Source of the DNA: Saccharospirillum alexandrii_A
GTDB taxonomy: Bacteria; Pseudomonadota; Gammaproteobacteria; Pseudomonadales; Natronospirillaceae
Assembly (NCBI RefSeq): GCF_043641555.1
Contig: NZ_JBHZRJ010000003.1
Coordinates: 806,001 to 870,000, forward strand
DNA: 64,000 nt
Direction: 5' to 3'
In this document: positions 1-7,750 of the stretch, one piece after another
Layout of the letters: each line of letters opens with the position of its first letter
How positions within the stretch are numbered: position 1 is the stretch's first letter
Made by a program: the position numbers and the translations under genes
Notes under the pieces: model-generated
Database searches by the model: none
Told to the model about the DNA's origin: nothing
Seen by the model: only the letters and a program-made list of their open reading frames with translations

Positions 1-1
1 G

Positions 2-175
2 CATGATCCGGATATCAAAGCGCTGCTGCGCATCGCCGCTCTCTACAATATTCCGGTTGCCTGTAACCGGGCGAGCGCTGATTTCATGATTCAATCACCG
101 CTGTTGCACAGCGACTACACACCGGCGAAGCCTGATTTTTCCATTTATACCCAGCGTATTACACCGGCTGATTAA
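2..175 (+). CDS. mgsA: Methylglyoxal synthase, C-terminal fragment
   Basis: This is the last 57 codons of a gene that begins before the window. The reading HDPDIKALLRIA, followed by NIPVACNRASADFMI, matches the C-terminal half of MgsA, which converts dihydroxyacetone phosphate to methylglyoxal and phosphate in the cytoplasm. The conserved HD pair near the start of the fragment and the N-x-A-(S/T)-A-D-F stretch are family hallmarks. The stop TAA lies at 173-175, and the YitT-type gene begins about 40 bases later. Only the tail is visible, so nothing can be said about its promoter. Confidence 0.85.
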   Translation, partial: HDPDIKALLRIAALYNIPVACNRASADFMIQSPLLHSDYTPAKPDFSIYTQRITPAD

Positions 176-217
176 TAACAGTTTGCCTGGCGTTGGTGAT
201 TGATCCGGAGATCATTG

Positions 218-820
218 TTGAAACAAAAAAGCACTCACTCTTTGTTGGAAGATTTGTTCGCGTTGACCGTCGGTGCGGCCTTCGTTTCTTTTGGTCTGTT
301 GATGTTTCAGTATCATGGCTTGCTCACCGGTGGAACGGCGGGGCTGGCGCTGGTGCTTGCCCGAGTGACCGGGGTTGAGTTTGGTCTGTTGTTTTTTGTC
401 ATCAACTTGCCTTTTTACTGGTTGGCCATTCGGGGGCTGGGCTGGCGGTTTGCCGTTAACACCTTTATTTCAGTGGCCTGCGTTTCGGTGATGGTGGAAG
501 GCTTGCCTCATGTCATCGGTTTGCAAAACCTGAACCCGGTGTTTGCTGCTCTGATGGGTGGCTTTTTGATCGGTACCGGTATGCTGATTCTGTTTCGTCA
601 TGTTGCCAGCCTCGGGGGCGTAGGTATTCTGGCGTACTACTTACAGCAACGGTTTGGCATCAATGCCGGCAGAGTGCAGATGACCGTTGATGTGTGCATT
701 GTGGGCATCGGGTTTTTTCTGGTGTCACTGCCGATGCTGGCGCTGTCTGTGGTTGGAGCCCTGGCGTTGAATATGGTAATTGCATTGAATCACAAACCGG
801 GTCGTTATCAGATTACCTGA
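218..820 (+). CDS. YitT family (DUF161-type) membrane protein
   Basis: A roughly 200-residue integral membrane protein with about five to six hydrophobic segments. Glycine-rich turns such as GLLTGGTAGLA, GGFLIGTGMLILFRH and ASLGGVGILAYYLQQ are typical of the N-terminal half of YitT/DUF161 proteins, whose function is unknown. I chose the TTG at 218 because GGAG (207-210) sits seven bases upstream. TTG at 215 and TTG at 200 are in frame and possible. It lacks the C-terminal DUF2179 domain of Bacillus members, so it is a short single-domain form. It follows mgsA on the same strand and precedes the LacI gene by 64 bases. Confidence 0.75.
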   Translation: MKQKSTHSLLEDLFALTVGAAFVSFGLLMFQYHGLLTGGTAGLALVLARVTGVEFGLLFFVINLPFYWLAIRGLGWRFAVNTFISVACVSVMVEGLPHVIGLQNLNPVFAALMGGFLIGTGMLILFRHVASLGGVGILAYYLQQRFGINAGRVQMTVDVCIVGIGFFLVSLPMLALSVVGALALNMVIALNHKPGRYQIT

Positions 821-884
821 CACCCGTTTTCATTTATCGTGTGGGTTGTCTTGCGGGTAACTTACAATGAACAGGATCTGATCT

Positions 885-1907
885 ATGGCCACAATTCGTG
901 AGGTTTCCAAGCGAGCCGGTGTTTCAGTTGCAACCGTCAGCCGGGTGGTTAATGGCAATCAGAAAGTGGTGGAAGCGACTCGCCAGAAAGTGCTCGAGGC
1001 CATGTCGGAACTGGGTTATGAACCCAATTCGTTTGCCCGCAGTCTGGCGACCAACAAGTCGGAAACCATCGGCATGGTGGTGGGTGAGCTGGCCGGCCCG
1101 TTCTTCGGTGAAATGATGCAGTTTGCCGAGCGGGTCATTCGCGACGAAGGCAAACACCTGATCATCACCAGCGGTCATGCATCTCTGGCCGAAGAGCGCG
1201 ACGCCATTGAATTTTTGCTCAAACGCCGTTGCGATGCACTGATTTTACACCTCGATCTGATGTCCGATGCCGAGATACTCAAACGGGTTGATGCTGAACA
1301 AACGCCCATCATTCTGGTGAACCGGCTGGTTCCGGAACTGATTGATCAGTGCATCTACCTCGATAATGAAGCCGGTGGTTATCTCGCAACACAGCATCTT
1401 ATTGAGCGCGGTCACCACCGCATCGCCTGCATTACCGGGCCGCTCTACAAATCCGATGCCCGCGATCGCCTGACCGGCTATCGCAATGCCCTTAAAATGG
1501 CCGACATCCCTTACGACGATCAACTGGTGGTGGAAGGCGATTATCTGGAGCAGGGCGGGGAGGCCGCTCTGGAGCGTTTGTTCCGGCGAGATGCCCGATT
1601 CAGCGGACTGGTCGCGAGCAACGATCTGATGGCCATCGGGGTGATCAAGGCACTGCGCCGTAATGGTCTCAGCGTGCCCGATGACTGCAGCGTCGTGGGG
1701 TACGACGATGTCGTCATGGCGGGCTATATTGAACCTGGGCTGACCACGGTTCGCGTTCCCATTGAACAGTTTGGTGCAGAGGCCGGCCGTTTGGCGCTGA
1801 ATCTTGGCGAAGGGCACAGCTTTACCGTGCAGCACCTGTTTCAGCCGACGCTGGTTGAGCGGGCTTCAACCCGGGTTTACAGACCTGAGAAGCAAAAGCC
1901 CGGGTAA
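885..1907 (+). CDS. LacI family transcriptional regulator of the beta-glucoside operon
   Basis: A 340-residue protein with a LacI helix-turn-helix at residues 3-22 (IREVSKRAGVSVATVSRVVNG) and a hinge around 45-60, followed by a periplasmic-binding-like sensor domain (VGYDDVVMAGYIEPGLTTVR near the end). It presumably binds a sugar and releases the two TGTAACCGGTTACA palindromes downstream, which flank and overlap the promoter of the sugar ABC transporter and beta-glucosidase genes. The ligand is inferred from the GH1 enzyme to be a beta-glucoside or its breakdown product. The stop codon lies inside the loop of the gene's own terminator. Confidence 0.92.
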   Translation: MATIREVSKRAGVSVATVSRVVNGNQKVVEATRQKVLEAMSELGYEPNSFARSLATNKSETIGMVVGELAGPFFGEMMQFAERVIRDEGKHLIITSGHASLAEERDAIEFLLKRRCDALILHLDLMSDAEILKRVDAEQTPIILVNRLVPELIDQCIYLDNEAGGYLATQHLIERGHHRIACITGPLYKSDARDRLTGYRNALKMADIPYDDQLVVEGDYLEQGGEAALERLFRRDARFSGLVASNDLMAIGVIKALRRNGLSVPDDCSVVGYDDVVMAGYIEPGLTTVRVPIEQFGAEAGRLALNLGEGHSFTVQHLFQPTLVERASTRVYRPEKQKPG

Positions 1908-1923
1908 CGGGCTGTTTTTTTTG
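1897..1923 (+). terminator. Rho-independent terminator of the LacI gene
   Basis: AGCCCG (1897-1902) pairs with CGGGCT (1908-1913) around a five-base loop and is followed by a run of eight T. The loop contains the TAA stop codon of the regulator gene, so translation must pass into the hairpin before release. Confidence 0.85.
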
Positions 1924-1931
1924 TTATCTCT

Positions 1932-1945
1932 TGTAACCGGTTACA
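1932..1945. promoter_or_regulatory. LacI-type operator O1 (upstream)
   Basis: TGTAACCGGTTACA is a perfect 14-bp palindrome with the central CG typical of LacI-family operators. An identical copy lies 128 bp downstream, centre to centre, which would allow looping by a tetramer. Binding by the adjacent LacI protein is inferred from proximity. Confidence 0.8.
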
Positions 1946-2028
1946 CCTTTGGCTATTAAACCACCTTGTCCCAAGGCGCATTAGCCCCTCACCTTAGCTC
2001 GAAACAGCACTAATAGCGCTGCAGGCAG

Positions 2029-2057
2029 TTGACACCAAAGTTTTCTCTCTTTATCGT
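2029..2057 (+). promoter_or_regulatory. Sigma-70 type promoter of the beta-glucoside transport operon
   Basis: TTGACA (2029-2034), a 17-base spacer, then TATCGT (2052-2057). The -35 box is perfect and the -10 matches four of six positions. The start site should fall near 2064, inside operator O2, so a bound repressor would block initiation directly. Confidence 0.7.
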
Positions 2058-2058
2058 T

Positions 2059-2074
2059 ATGTAACCGGTTACAT
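2059..2074. promoter_or_regulatory. LacI-type operator O2 (overlaps start site)
   Basis: ATGTAACCGGTTACAT is a perfect 16-bp palindrome whose inner 14 bp are identical to O1. It sits immediately downstream of the -10 box. An in-frame ATG at 2073 lies within it but is not the gene start, because the signal peptide begins at 2175. Confidence 0.85.
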
Positions 2075-2174
2075 GACATTGCTTTCCGAAGCAGTCGCAT
2101 CGGCCGCTGTGCTGTCACAGGGCGCAGTCGCAATACCAAACCACAAAAACAAGAAGTTGTCTGGAGAGAAAATT

Positions 2175-3386
2175 ATGAAACATACACAAGGACTGGGCCT
2201 GGCACTGGCCTCACTGACGCTGGCTGGCGGCGCCATGGCGGCCGATCTGAGACTGGATGGTTTCCCCGATTACGACAGTCAGCTGGAAGCGATTCTGGGC
2301 GGGTTCCCGGCACACAATGTCGACATGCTGATGAACGAGCACGGCGGCCACCACGATAAACTCAAGACCAACCTGGCCACCGGCAGTGGCGCCGGTGATG
2401 TGGTACTGATCGACCGGAACTTTGTTGGCTCCTTCGTGAACCAGGGCGGCTTCGTCGACCTGACTGACGAATTCGCCCCCTACCGAGACAACTTTGCCCC
2501 CTACGCCGTTACTCAGGGGCAGGGTAATGATGGTAATCAATATGCCGTACCGGTCGATCTGGGTCCTGGCGTCGTCTATTACCGCCGCGACTACATGGAA
2601 GACATGGGCTATGACCTCGACGAGGTAATGACCGACTGGGATTCCTACCTCGATTACGGTCGTGCATTGAAAGAAGATGGCATTCTGCTGATCGGCAACG
2701 CCAATGCCGTCGCGACCGCCTACTGGAACTTTAACGTTGAACCCGGCAATGGCCTCTATTTCGATTCAGAGGGTGAACCGCTGGTCACTTCCGATCGCTT
2801 CAAGCGCGCCTTCGAACTGGCCAAAACTGTGCGCGATGAAGGCATGGATGGCAACATTTCAGAGTGGACCGAAGAGTGGTACGCCGGTTTCCGCGAAGGC
2901 CGTTTTGCGACACAAATGTCGGGAGCCTGGTTGCTGGGTCACCTGCAAAACTGGATGGCACCGGAAACCTCGGGCAACTGGGGCGTCAGCAATTTGCCTG
3001 ACAACACTTACGGAACCTGGGGCGGTTCCTTCCTGGCCATTCCGCGTCAGTCAGAGCAGCCTAAAGCAGCCTGGGATCTGATCGAATACATGATCAGCGA
3101 AGAAATACAGCTGGCCGGTTTCCAGAACATTGCAGCCTTCCCGGCGCACACCGCCACCTACGATAACCCCATGTTCAATGAGCCTATCGACTTCTTGCGC
3201 GGCCAGAGAGCACGCGTTCTGTTTGCCGATATCGCTGAAAACGTTACACCGGTCGAACCGCACGAAGGTGATCAGATTGCCGAGTCACTGATCGGCACCG
3301 CACTCGAACAAGTGCTGAACGATGGCATGGACATCGATACGGCACTGGCCAATGCCGAACGTCAGATCAAGCGTCGCGTACGCTAA
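2175..3386 (+). CDS. Extracellular sugar-binding protein of an ABC transporter
   Basis: A 403-residue periplasmic protein with a clear Sec signal peptide (residues 1-21, cleavage after GGAMA). The mature chain looks like family 1 (MalE-type) solute-binding proteins, with GGHHDKLKTNLATGSGAGDVVLID near the start and GSFLAIPRQSEQPKAAWDLIEYM in the C-lobe. ATG at 2175 follows GGAGAG (2163-2168). It captures a sugar, probably a beta-glucoside given the GH1 gene at the end of the operon, and hands it to the two permeases. A strong hairpin with a T-run separates it from the permease genes, which would raise its expression relative to them. Confidence 0.9.
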   Translation: MKHTQGLGLALASLTLAGGAMAADLRLDGFPDYDSQLEAILGGFPAHNVDMLMNEHGGHHDKLKTNLATGSGAGDVVLIDRNFVGSFVNQGGFVDLTDEFAPYRDNFAPYAVTQGQGNDGNQYAVPVDLGPGVVYYRRDYMEDMGYDLDEVMTDWDSYLDYGRALKEDGILLIGNANAVATAYWNFNVEPGNGLYFDSEGEPLVTSDRFKRAFELAKTVRDEGMDGNISEWTEEWYAGFREGRFATQMSGAWLLGHLQNWMAPETSGNWGVSNLPDNTYGTWGGSFLAIPRQSEQPKAAWDLIEYMISEEIQLAGFQNIAAFPAHTATYDNPMFNEPIDFLRGQRARVLFADIAENVTPVEPHEGDQIAESLIGTALEQVLNDGMDIDTALANAERQIKRRVR

Positions 3387-3405
3387 TTTGACGGGTTAAC
3401 TCCAG

Positions 3406-3434
3406 GGCGGCATCACCACTGATGCCGCCTTTTT
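3406..3434 (+). terminator. Intra-operon hairpin/attenuator after the binding-protein gene
   Basis: GGCGGCATCA (3406-3415) and TGATGCCGCC (3420-3429) form a perfect 10-bp stem with a CCAC loop followed by TTTTT. It lies between the binding protein and the first permease, so it probably acts as a partial terminator and 3' stabiliser, as in other ABC operons. Confidence 0.8.
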
Positions 3435-3468
3435 ATTTCCAATTCATTCAACTTCCCGGATTGCGGCC

Positions 3469-4473
3469 ATGACGACCACCGAGATGACTGATCCGACGAC
3501 CGCGCAGGAAAATGCCCAGCGCGATAAATCGGATCGTCAACGTAATTTCTGGCATAAAACCACCCCTTATTGGTTTATGTCTCCCTACATCATTATTTTC
3601 GGCACCTTCGGCATCTTCCCGGTGCTGTTTATGATCTATTTGTCGTTCCACACCTGGAATCCTGTCGCCGGGCTGGGAACCATGGAATACGTCGGCCTGG
3701 AAAACTATGTACTCAGCCTGACCGACCCGACCCTGTGGCAGACCTTGTGGAATACTTTCCTGATGGCATTGTATTCGGGCATTCCCCAGCACCTGGTTGC
3801 CTTGCCATTGGCATACTTGCTGGTGCAACTGGGCAAGCGCGCACGTCACTGGCTGACCACGGCCTATTTTCTACCCTACGTGACCTCGACCATTGCCATT
3901 TCGATGATTTTCTTTGTGATGTTTTCCAAAGAGAGCGGCATTATTAACCAGGCATTGACGGGTCTGGCCAATGGCAGCCTGACGGGCTGGGCTTTTGGCT
4001 GGCTGAATGATGTGATGCCTCTGGGCTGGGTACAGGAAAACAGCCTGATCCGCTACTCCGTCTCCTTCGTGGTTTTCTGGAAGTACGTGGGTTTCAACAT
4101 TGTTATCTACACCGCCGGACTGGCTACCATTTCCGATGAGCTCTATGAAGCTGCCATTATCGACGGTGCCAACAGCTGGCAACGCTTTACCCGCATTGCA
4201 CTGCCATTGCTGCGTCCGTTCATCTTTTTTGCGGTGACGCTCACCATCATCGGGAACATGAACCTGTTCGACGAACCCTATGTACTGACGCGAGGCTTGC
4301 AACAGGCGTCTACCAACGGCATGACCATCTCCAACTACCTCTACCGGGTTGCCTGGGAATGGCTCGATATGGGCAGTGCCGCTGCCATCTCCTGGATTCT
4401 GTTTATGGTCATTGGCCTGTTTACCGGGCTGTATTTCTGGTTCTTTGGCCGTCGTGGTCTGGGGGGAGAATAA
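3469..4473 (+). CDS. Sugar ABC transporter permease (MalF/UgpA type)
   Basis: A 334-residue inner-membrane protein with about six transmembrane helices. The first is near residues 40-65, after a hydrophilic N-terminal stretch. The binding-protein-dependent transport signature is visible as EAAIIDGANSWQRFTRIALPLLRPF, the EAA loop that contacts the ATPase. It pairs with the downstream permease; the next gene's ATG shares its last base with this stop codon (TAATG). Together they form the membrane channel for the sugar captured by the upstream binding protein. No ATPase gene lies in the cluster. Confidence 0.9.
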   Translation: MTTTEMTDPTTAQENAQRDKSDRQRNFWHKTTPYWFMSPYIIIFGTFGIFPVLFMIYLSFHTWNPVAGLGTMEYVGLENYVLSLTDPTLWQTLWNTFLMALYSGIPQHLVALPLAYLLVQLGKRARHWLTTAYFLPYVTSTIAISMIFFVMFSKESGIINQALTGLANGSLTGWAFGWLNDVMPLGWVQENSLIRYSVSFVVFWKYVGFNIVIYTAGLATISDELYEAAIIDGANSWQRFTRIALPLLRPFIFFAVTLTIIGNMNLFDEPYVLTRGLQQASTNGMTISNYLYRVAWEWLDMGSAAAISWILFMVIGLFTGLYFWFFGRRGLGGE

Positions 4474-5339
4474 TGAAAGCGCTGACGCCGGTACAAAAAG
4501 AAAACCTCGACGGCATGGTCCGCATGCTGGGAAAGGCGCTGTTGTGGACCGCTCTGCTTACCGCAGTAGTGTTCACGGTCTTTCCTTTCCTGTGGTCATT
4601 GCTGATGGCCACGCACGACCGCACCACCATGTTCAGTTCAGGCTTAAACCTGACGCTGGGGGATCAACTGGTTGCCAACTATCACCGCCTGCTGGATATC
4701 ATGGATTTCTGGGTGGGGATGTTTAACAGCTTTTCCGTAGCGCTGCTGGGTACCATCACCTCTTTGCTGTTCTGCAGCATGTGTGGCTATGCACTGGCCG
4801 TATTTGAATTTCGAGGTCGTAAAGTACTGTTCGGCATGATGATTTGCTCTATGATGCTGCCGCCCATTCTGACGCTGATTCCTTACTACATGGTGATCAA
4901 CGCCATCGGTCTGAGCAACACCCATCTGGCTGTCTGGTTGCCGTTCAGTATTAACCCCTTTGGTATTTTTCTGATTCGCCAGTACGTGGTTGCCTCTGTT
5001 CCCAAAGATCTGCTTGAAGCCGCTAAGCTCGATGGTGCCAGTGCCTTTCGCACTTACTGGAGTGTGGTTTTGCCCCTGTTGCGGCCTGGCCTGGCAACAC
5101 TGGCGATCGTGCAATTCGTGTTTCTGTGGAACAACTTCCTGCAACCGCTGGTGGTGCTGACCAGCAGTGACAAGATGGTGATCACCCAGATGTTGCGTAG
5201 CGTCCAGGGGGTTCCGAATACGCCCTGGGGCGCGCTGATGCTGGGCACCTTTATTTCAATTCTGCCTCTGGTGTTGATCTACATGGCGGCCAGCAAGCAA
5301 ATGATCAGCGGCCTCACCAGCGGTGCCGTAAAAAATTGA
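4473..5339 (+). CDS. Sugar ABC transporter permease (MalG type)
   Basis: A 288-residue inner-membrane permease with about six helices. The EAA loop reads EAAKLDGASAFRTYWSVVLPLLRPG, and the chain ends TSGAVKN like MalG-type carbohydrate permeases. ATG at 4473 overlaps the upstream stop, and GGGGGGAG lies just before it (about 4461-4468), giving a strong ribosome-binding site and translational coupling. An in-frame start at 4359 would lie deep inside the upstream gene and is rejected. It forms the heterodimeric channel with the preceding permease. Confidence 0.9.
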   Translation: MKALTPVQKENLDGMVRMLGKALLWTALLTAVVFTVFPFLWSLLMATHDRTTMFSSGLNLTLGDQLVANYHRLLDIMDFWVGMFNSFSVALLGTITSLLFCSMCGYALAVFEFRGRKVLFGMMICSMMLPPILTLIPYYMVINAIGLSNTHLAVWLPFSINPFGIFLIRQYVVASVPKDLLEAAKLDGASAFRTYWSVVLPLLRPGLATLAIVQFVFLWNNFLQPLVVLTSSDKMVITQMLRSVQGVPNTPWGALMLGTFISILPLVLIYMAASKQMISGLTSGAVKN

Positions 5340-5386
5340 TGAAGTTTGCGGGGGCGGAGTCTGCCCCCGGTATTTAGGAGAACGGT

Positions 5387-6721
5387 ATGAGTTTTAAATT
5401 ACCCGAAGCGTCACCCTTGCAGCGTTCCGATTTCCTGTTTGGTGTTGCTACCGCGTCTTTTCAGGTAGAAGGGGCGACGACTGAAGATGGCCGGGGCGAG
5501 AGCATCTGGGACCGGTTTTGTGATACCCCGGGGCGTGTTTTGGGCGGCGACAATGGCATGCCTGCCTGCGATCACTACCACCGCTGGGCCGATGACCTGG
5601 ACATGATCAAATCACTGGGGTTCGATGCCTATCGCTTTTCCATCGCCTGGCCGCGCATCGAACCGGAATCCGGTGTCTGGAACGACAAGGGGTTTGATTT
5701 CTACGACCGACTGGTCGATGGCATGCTTGAGCGGGGCATCAAACCCTATGCAACGCTTTACCACTGGGACTTGCCCCAGTATCTGGGCGAACGCGGCGGC
5801 TGGGTCAATCGCGATACCGCCTACCGGTTTGCCGATTACGCCGATCGGGTTACCCGGGTGCTGGGCAACCGGGTGAGCAGCTATGCCACCCTGAACGAAC
5901 CCTGGTGTTCGGCGTTTTTGAGCTACCGTCTGGGCATTCATGCCCCGGGTCTGAAAGACGATCGAATGGGGTTTCAGGCGGCGCACCACCTGTTACTGGC
6001 GCACGGCCTGGCGCTACCACGGATGAGAGACAATGCGCCGACGTCGGAGCATGGCATTGTATTGAATTTCACCCCGGCCTACCCGGAAACCGATTCGCAA
6101 GCCGATCGGGCAGCTGCCGCTTACAGTGATGAAGAAAATAGCCACTTCTACCTGGAACCGCTGCTGACCGGTCACTACCCAGTCGCGGTTGCCGAACGCC
6201 ACCCGGAATGGATGCCAACGGTTTATCCGGGCGATATGGACGCAATTGCCGCAGACCTTGATTTTCTGGGCATCAATTTCTACACCCGCGCCGTGATCAC
6301 CGCCAGTGGTGAAAATGATTACGATGGGGTACCACAGCAAGCCGCAAAAACCGACATTGGCTGGGAAATCTATCCACAAGCCCTGACCGACCTGTTAACC
6401 GGGTTCAAGGCGCGGTATGACAACTTGCCGCCGGTCTATATCACCGAGAACGGCGCGGCCGACAATACCCCGGTAACCAACGGCGAAGTGAACGACCAGC
6501 TTCGCGTAGGTTACTACGATGCGCATTTGAATGCGGTTGACCGCGCGATTCAGGCCGGCGTGGATGTGCAGGGCTATTTTGCCTGGAGCCTGATGGACAA
6601 CTTCGAATGGGCCGAGGGCTACAGCCAGCGCTTTGGCATTGTGCATGTAAATTATGACACTCAGGTGAGAACGCCCAAGGCCAGTGCGCTGGCGTTCAAG
6701 GCGTTTCTTGCCGCCCGCTGA
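5387..6721 (+). CDS. Family 1 glycoside hydrolase (beta-glucosidase)
   Basis: A 444-residue cytoplasmic GH1 enzyme without signal peptide. The acid/base glutamate is in TLNEP (E171) and the nucleophile in YITENG (E354). The N-terminal FLFGVATASFQVEGA signature and the C-terminal GYFAWSLMDNFEWAEGY stretch are also present. Length is normal for the family. GGAG lies ahead of the ATG. As last gene of the LacI-controlled operon it should hydrolyse the imported beta-glucoside, for example cellobiose, to monosaccharides. Substrate choice within GH1 (glucoside, fucoside or galactoside) cannot be settled from sequence alone. Confidence 0.93.
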   Translation: MSFKLPEASPLQRSDFLFGVATASFQVEGATTEDGRGESIWDRFCDTPGRVLGGDNGMPACDHYHRWADDLDMIKSLGFDAYRFSIAWPRIEPESGVWNDKGFDFYDRLVDGMLERGIKPYATLYHWDLPQYLGERGGWVNRDTAYRFADYADRVTRVLGNRVSSYATLNEPWCSAFLSYRLGIHAPGLKDDRMGFQAAHHLLLAHGLALPRMRDNAPTSEHGIVLNFTPAYPETDSQADRAAAAYSDEENSHFYLEPLLTGHYPVAVAERHPEWMPTVYPGDMDAIAADLDFLGINFYTRAVITASGENDYDGVPQQAAKTDIGWEIYPQALTDLLTGFKARYDNLPPVYITENGAADNTPVTNGEVNDQLRVGYYDAHLNAVDRAIQAGVDVQGYFAWSLMDNFEWAEGYSQRFGIVHVNYDTQVRTPKASALAFKAFLAAR

Positions 6722-6733
6722 AGACGATACCCG

Positions 6734-6756
6734 CCCGGACACCTGTCCGGGTTTTT
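6734..6756 (+). terminator. Terminator of the beta-glucoside operon
   Basis: CCCGGACA and TGTCCGGG pair closely around a short loop, followed by TTTTTG. It lies 13 bases after the beta-glucosidase stop codon. Confidence 0.85.
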
Positions 6757-6898
6757 GTCATTTTTCGTTTGCCCATCTATTATTGACCCTGGGGTTCCGG
6801 ATCAGGGAGGAGCAGGGGCGCAGGCGTTGAATCCGCACCATCTGAATGAGTACATGATCTTGACGGCTCTTTTGTCCGAATCGGGGCACGCATACATA

Positions 6899-7744
6899 AT
6901 GATCTTTAGAGTAGCCGGCTGGTTTCAACGTCTGGTGATGATGTGTTTGCTCGGCACCCTGGCCTCGGTTCAGGCCGAGCAAGTCCAGTCAGACACTACA
7001 ACGGTGGGAGCCTCAGAGCACAGCTGCACGCGGCTGACTGCGACGGGCAACCCCGAATACCCTCCCTATCTGTGGCAGGAACCCGGCTCCCGGCGCGGAC
7101 TGATTGGCGCCAATAAAACCATCATGCAAGCCCTAAGCGAGCGCCTGGGTATTCCGATTGAGGTGATTTACACCGGCCCCTGGTCCCGTGCACAGGAAGA
7201 AGTGCGGGTAGGGCGTATTGATCTGATCGCCGGTGCTTTCTTTACCCTGCCGCGAACGGCCTACATGGATTACATTGAACCGGCGTTTCTGACCACCCGC
7301 TCGGTCGTCTGGAAGCGGTCGCTGGTCGCCTTCGAGTACAGTGAATGGGCAGATCTCATACCCTATGAAGGCGCCACGGTCATCAACAACAGTTTCGGAC
7401 AGAGCTTTGATGAATTTGCCAGCGTCAATCTCAGTATTGATAACGTCACCAGCCTGCCACAAGCGTTTCGCATGCTGGCACAGGGGCGGGTTGATTACGT
7501 ATTGTATGAGGAATATCCCGGTCTGGCTTATGCGGCGGAACTTGATCTCGATTTTGTCATCGAGCAAATAGAACCGCCGGTCAGTTCGGAAGGGTTGTTC
7601 CTGACAATCTCCCGACGTTCACCCTGCAACACCGAGGCTTTTCGGGCCGAGCTTGCGCGCATAATGGCTGAGCTGGTTGAAGACGGCACCGCACAACGCG
7701 CGCTGAACGAAGGGTTGGAAACCTGGTCCCTGACCAGCCAGTAA
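6899..7744 (+). CDS. Orphan periplasmic binding protein (SBP family 3-like)
   Basis: A 281-residue secreted protein with an N-terminal hydrophobic signal ending near VQAE, then a type-II periplasmic-binding fold: YPPYLWQEPGSRRGLIGANKTIMQALSERLG, then GPWSRAQEEVRVGRIDLIAGAFFT, resembling amino-acid-binding (PF00497-type) proteins. I start at ATG 6899 because the signal peptide begins there; the longer in-frame extension to 6755 has no signal. No transport genes are adjacent, so it may be a sensor or partner of a distant transporter. The ligand is unknown. Confidence 0.75.
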   Translation: MIFRVAGWFQRLVMMCLLGTLASVQAEQVQSDTTTVGASEHSCTRLTATGNPEYPPYLWQEPGSRRGLIGANKTIMQALSERLGIPIEVIYTGPWSRAQEEVRVGRIDLIAGAFFTLPRTAYMDYIEPAFLTTRSVVWKRSLVAFEYSEWADLIPYEGATVINNSFGQSFDEFASVNLSIDNVTSLPQAFRMLAQGRVDYVLYEEYPGLAYAAELDLDFVIEQIEPPVSSEGLFLTISRRSPCNTEAFRAELARIMAELVEDGTAQRALNEGLETWSLTSQ

Positions 7745-7750
7745 GGCAGG

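Noticed and set aside
855..875. A third LacI operator before the LacI gene (GGGTAACTTACA)
   Set aside because: Two bases shorter than the operator and not palindromic; probably chance similarity.
2073..2174. N-terminal extension of the sugar-binding protein from ATG 2073
   Set aside because: It begins inside the operator, and the signal peptide with a ribosome-binding site starts at 2175.
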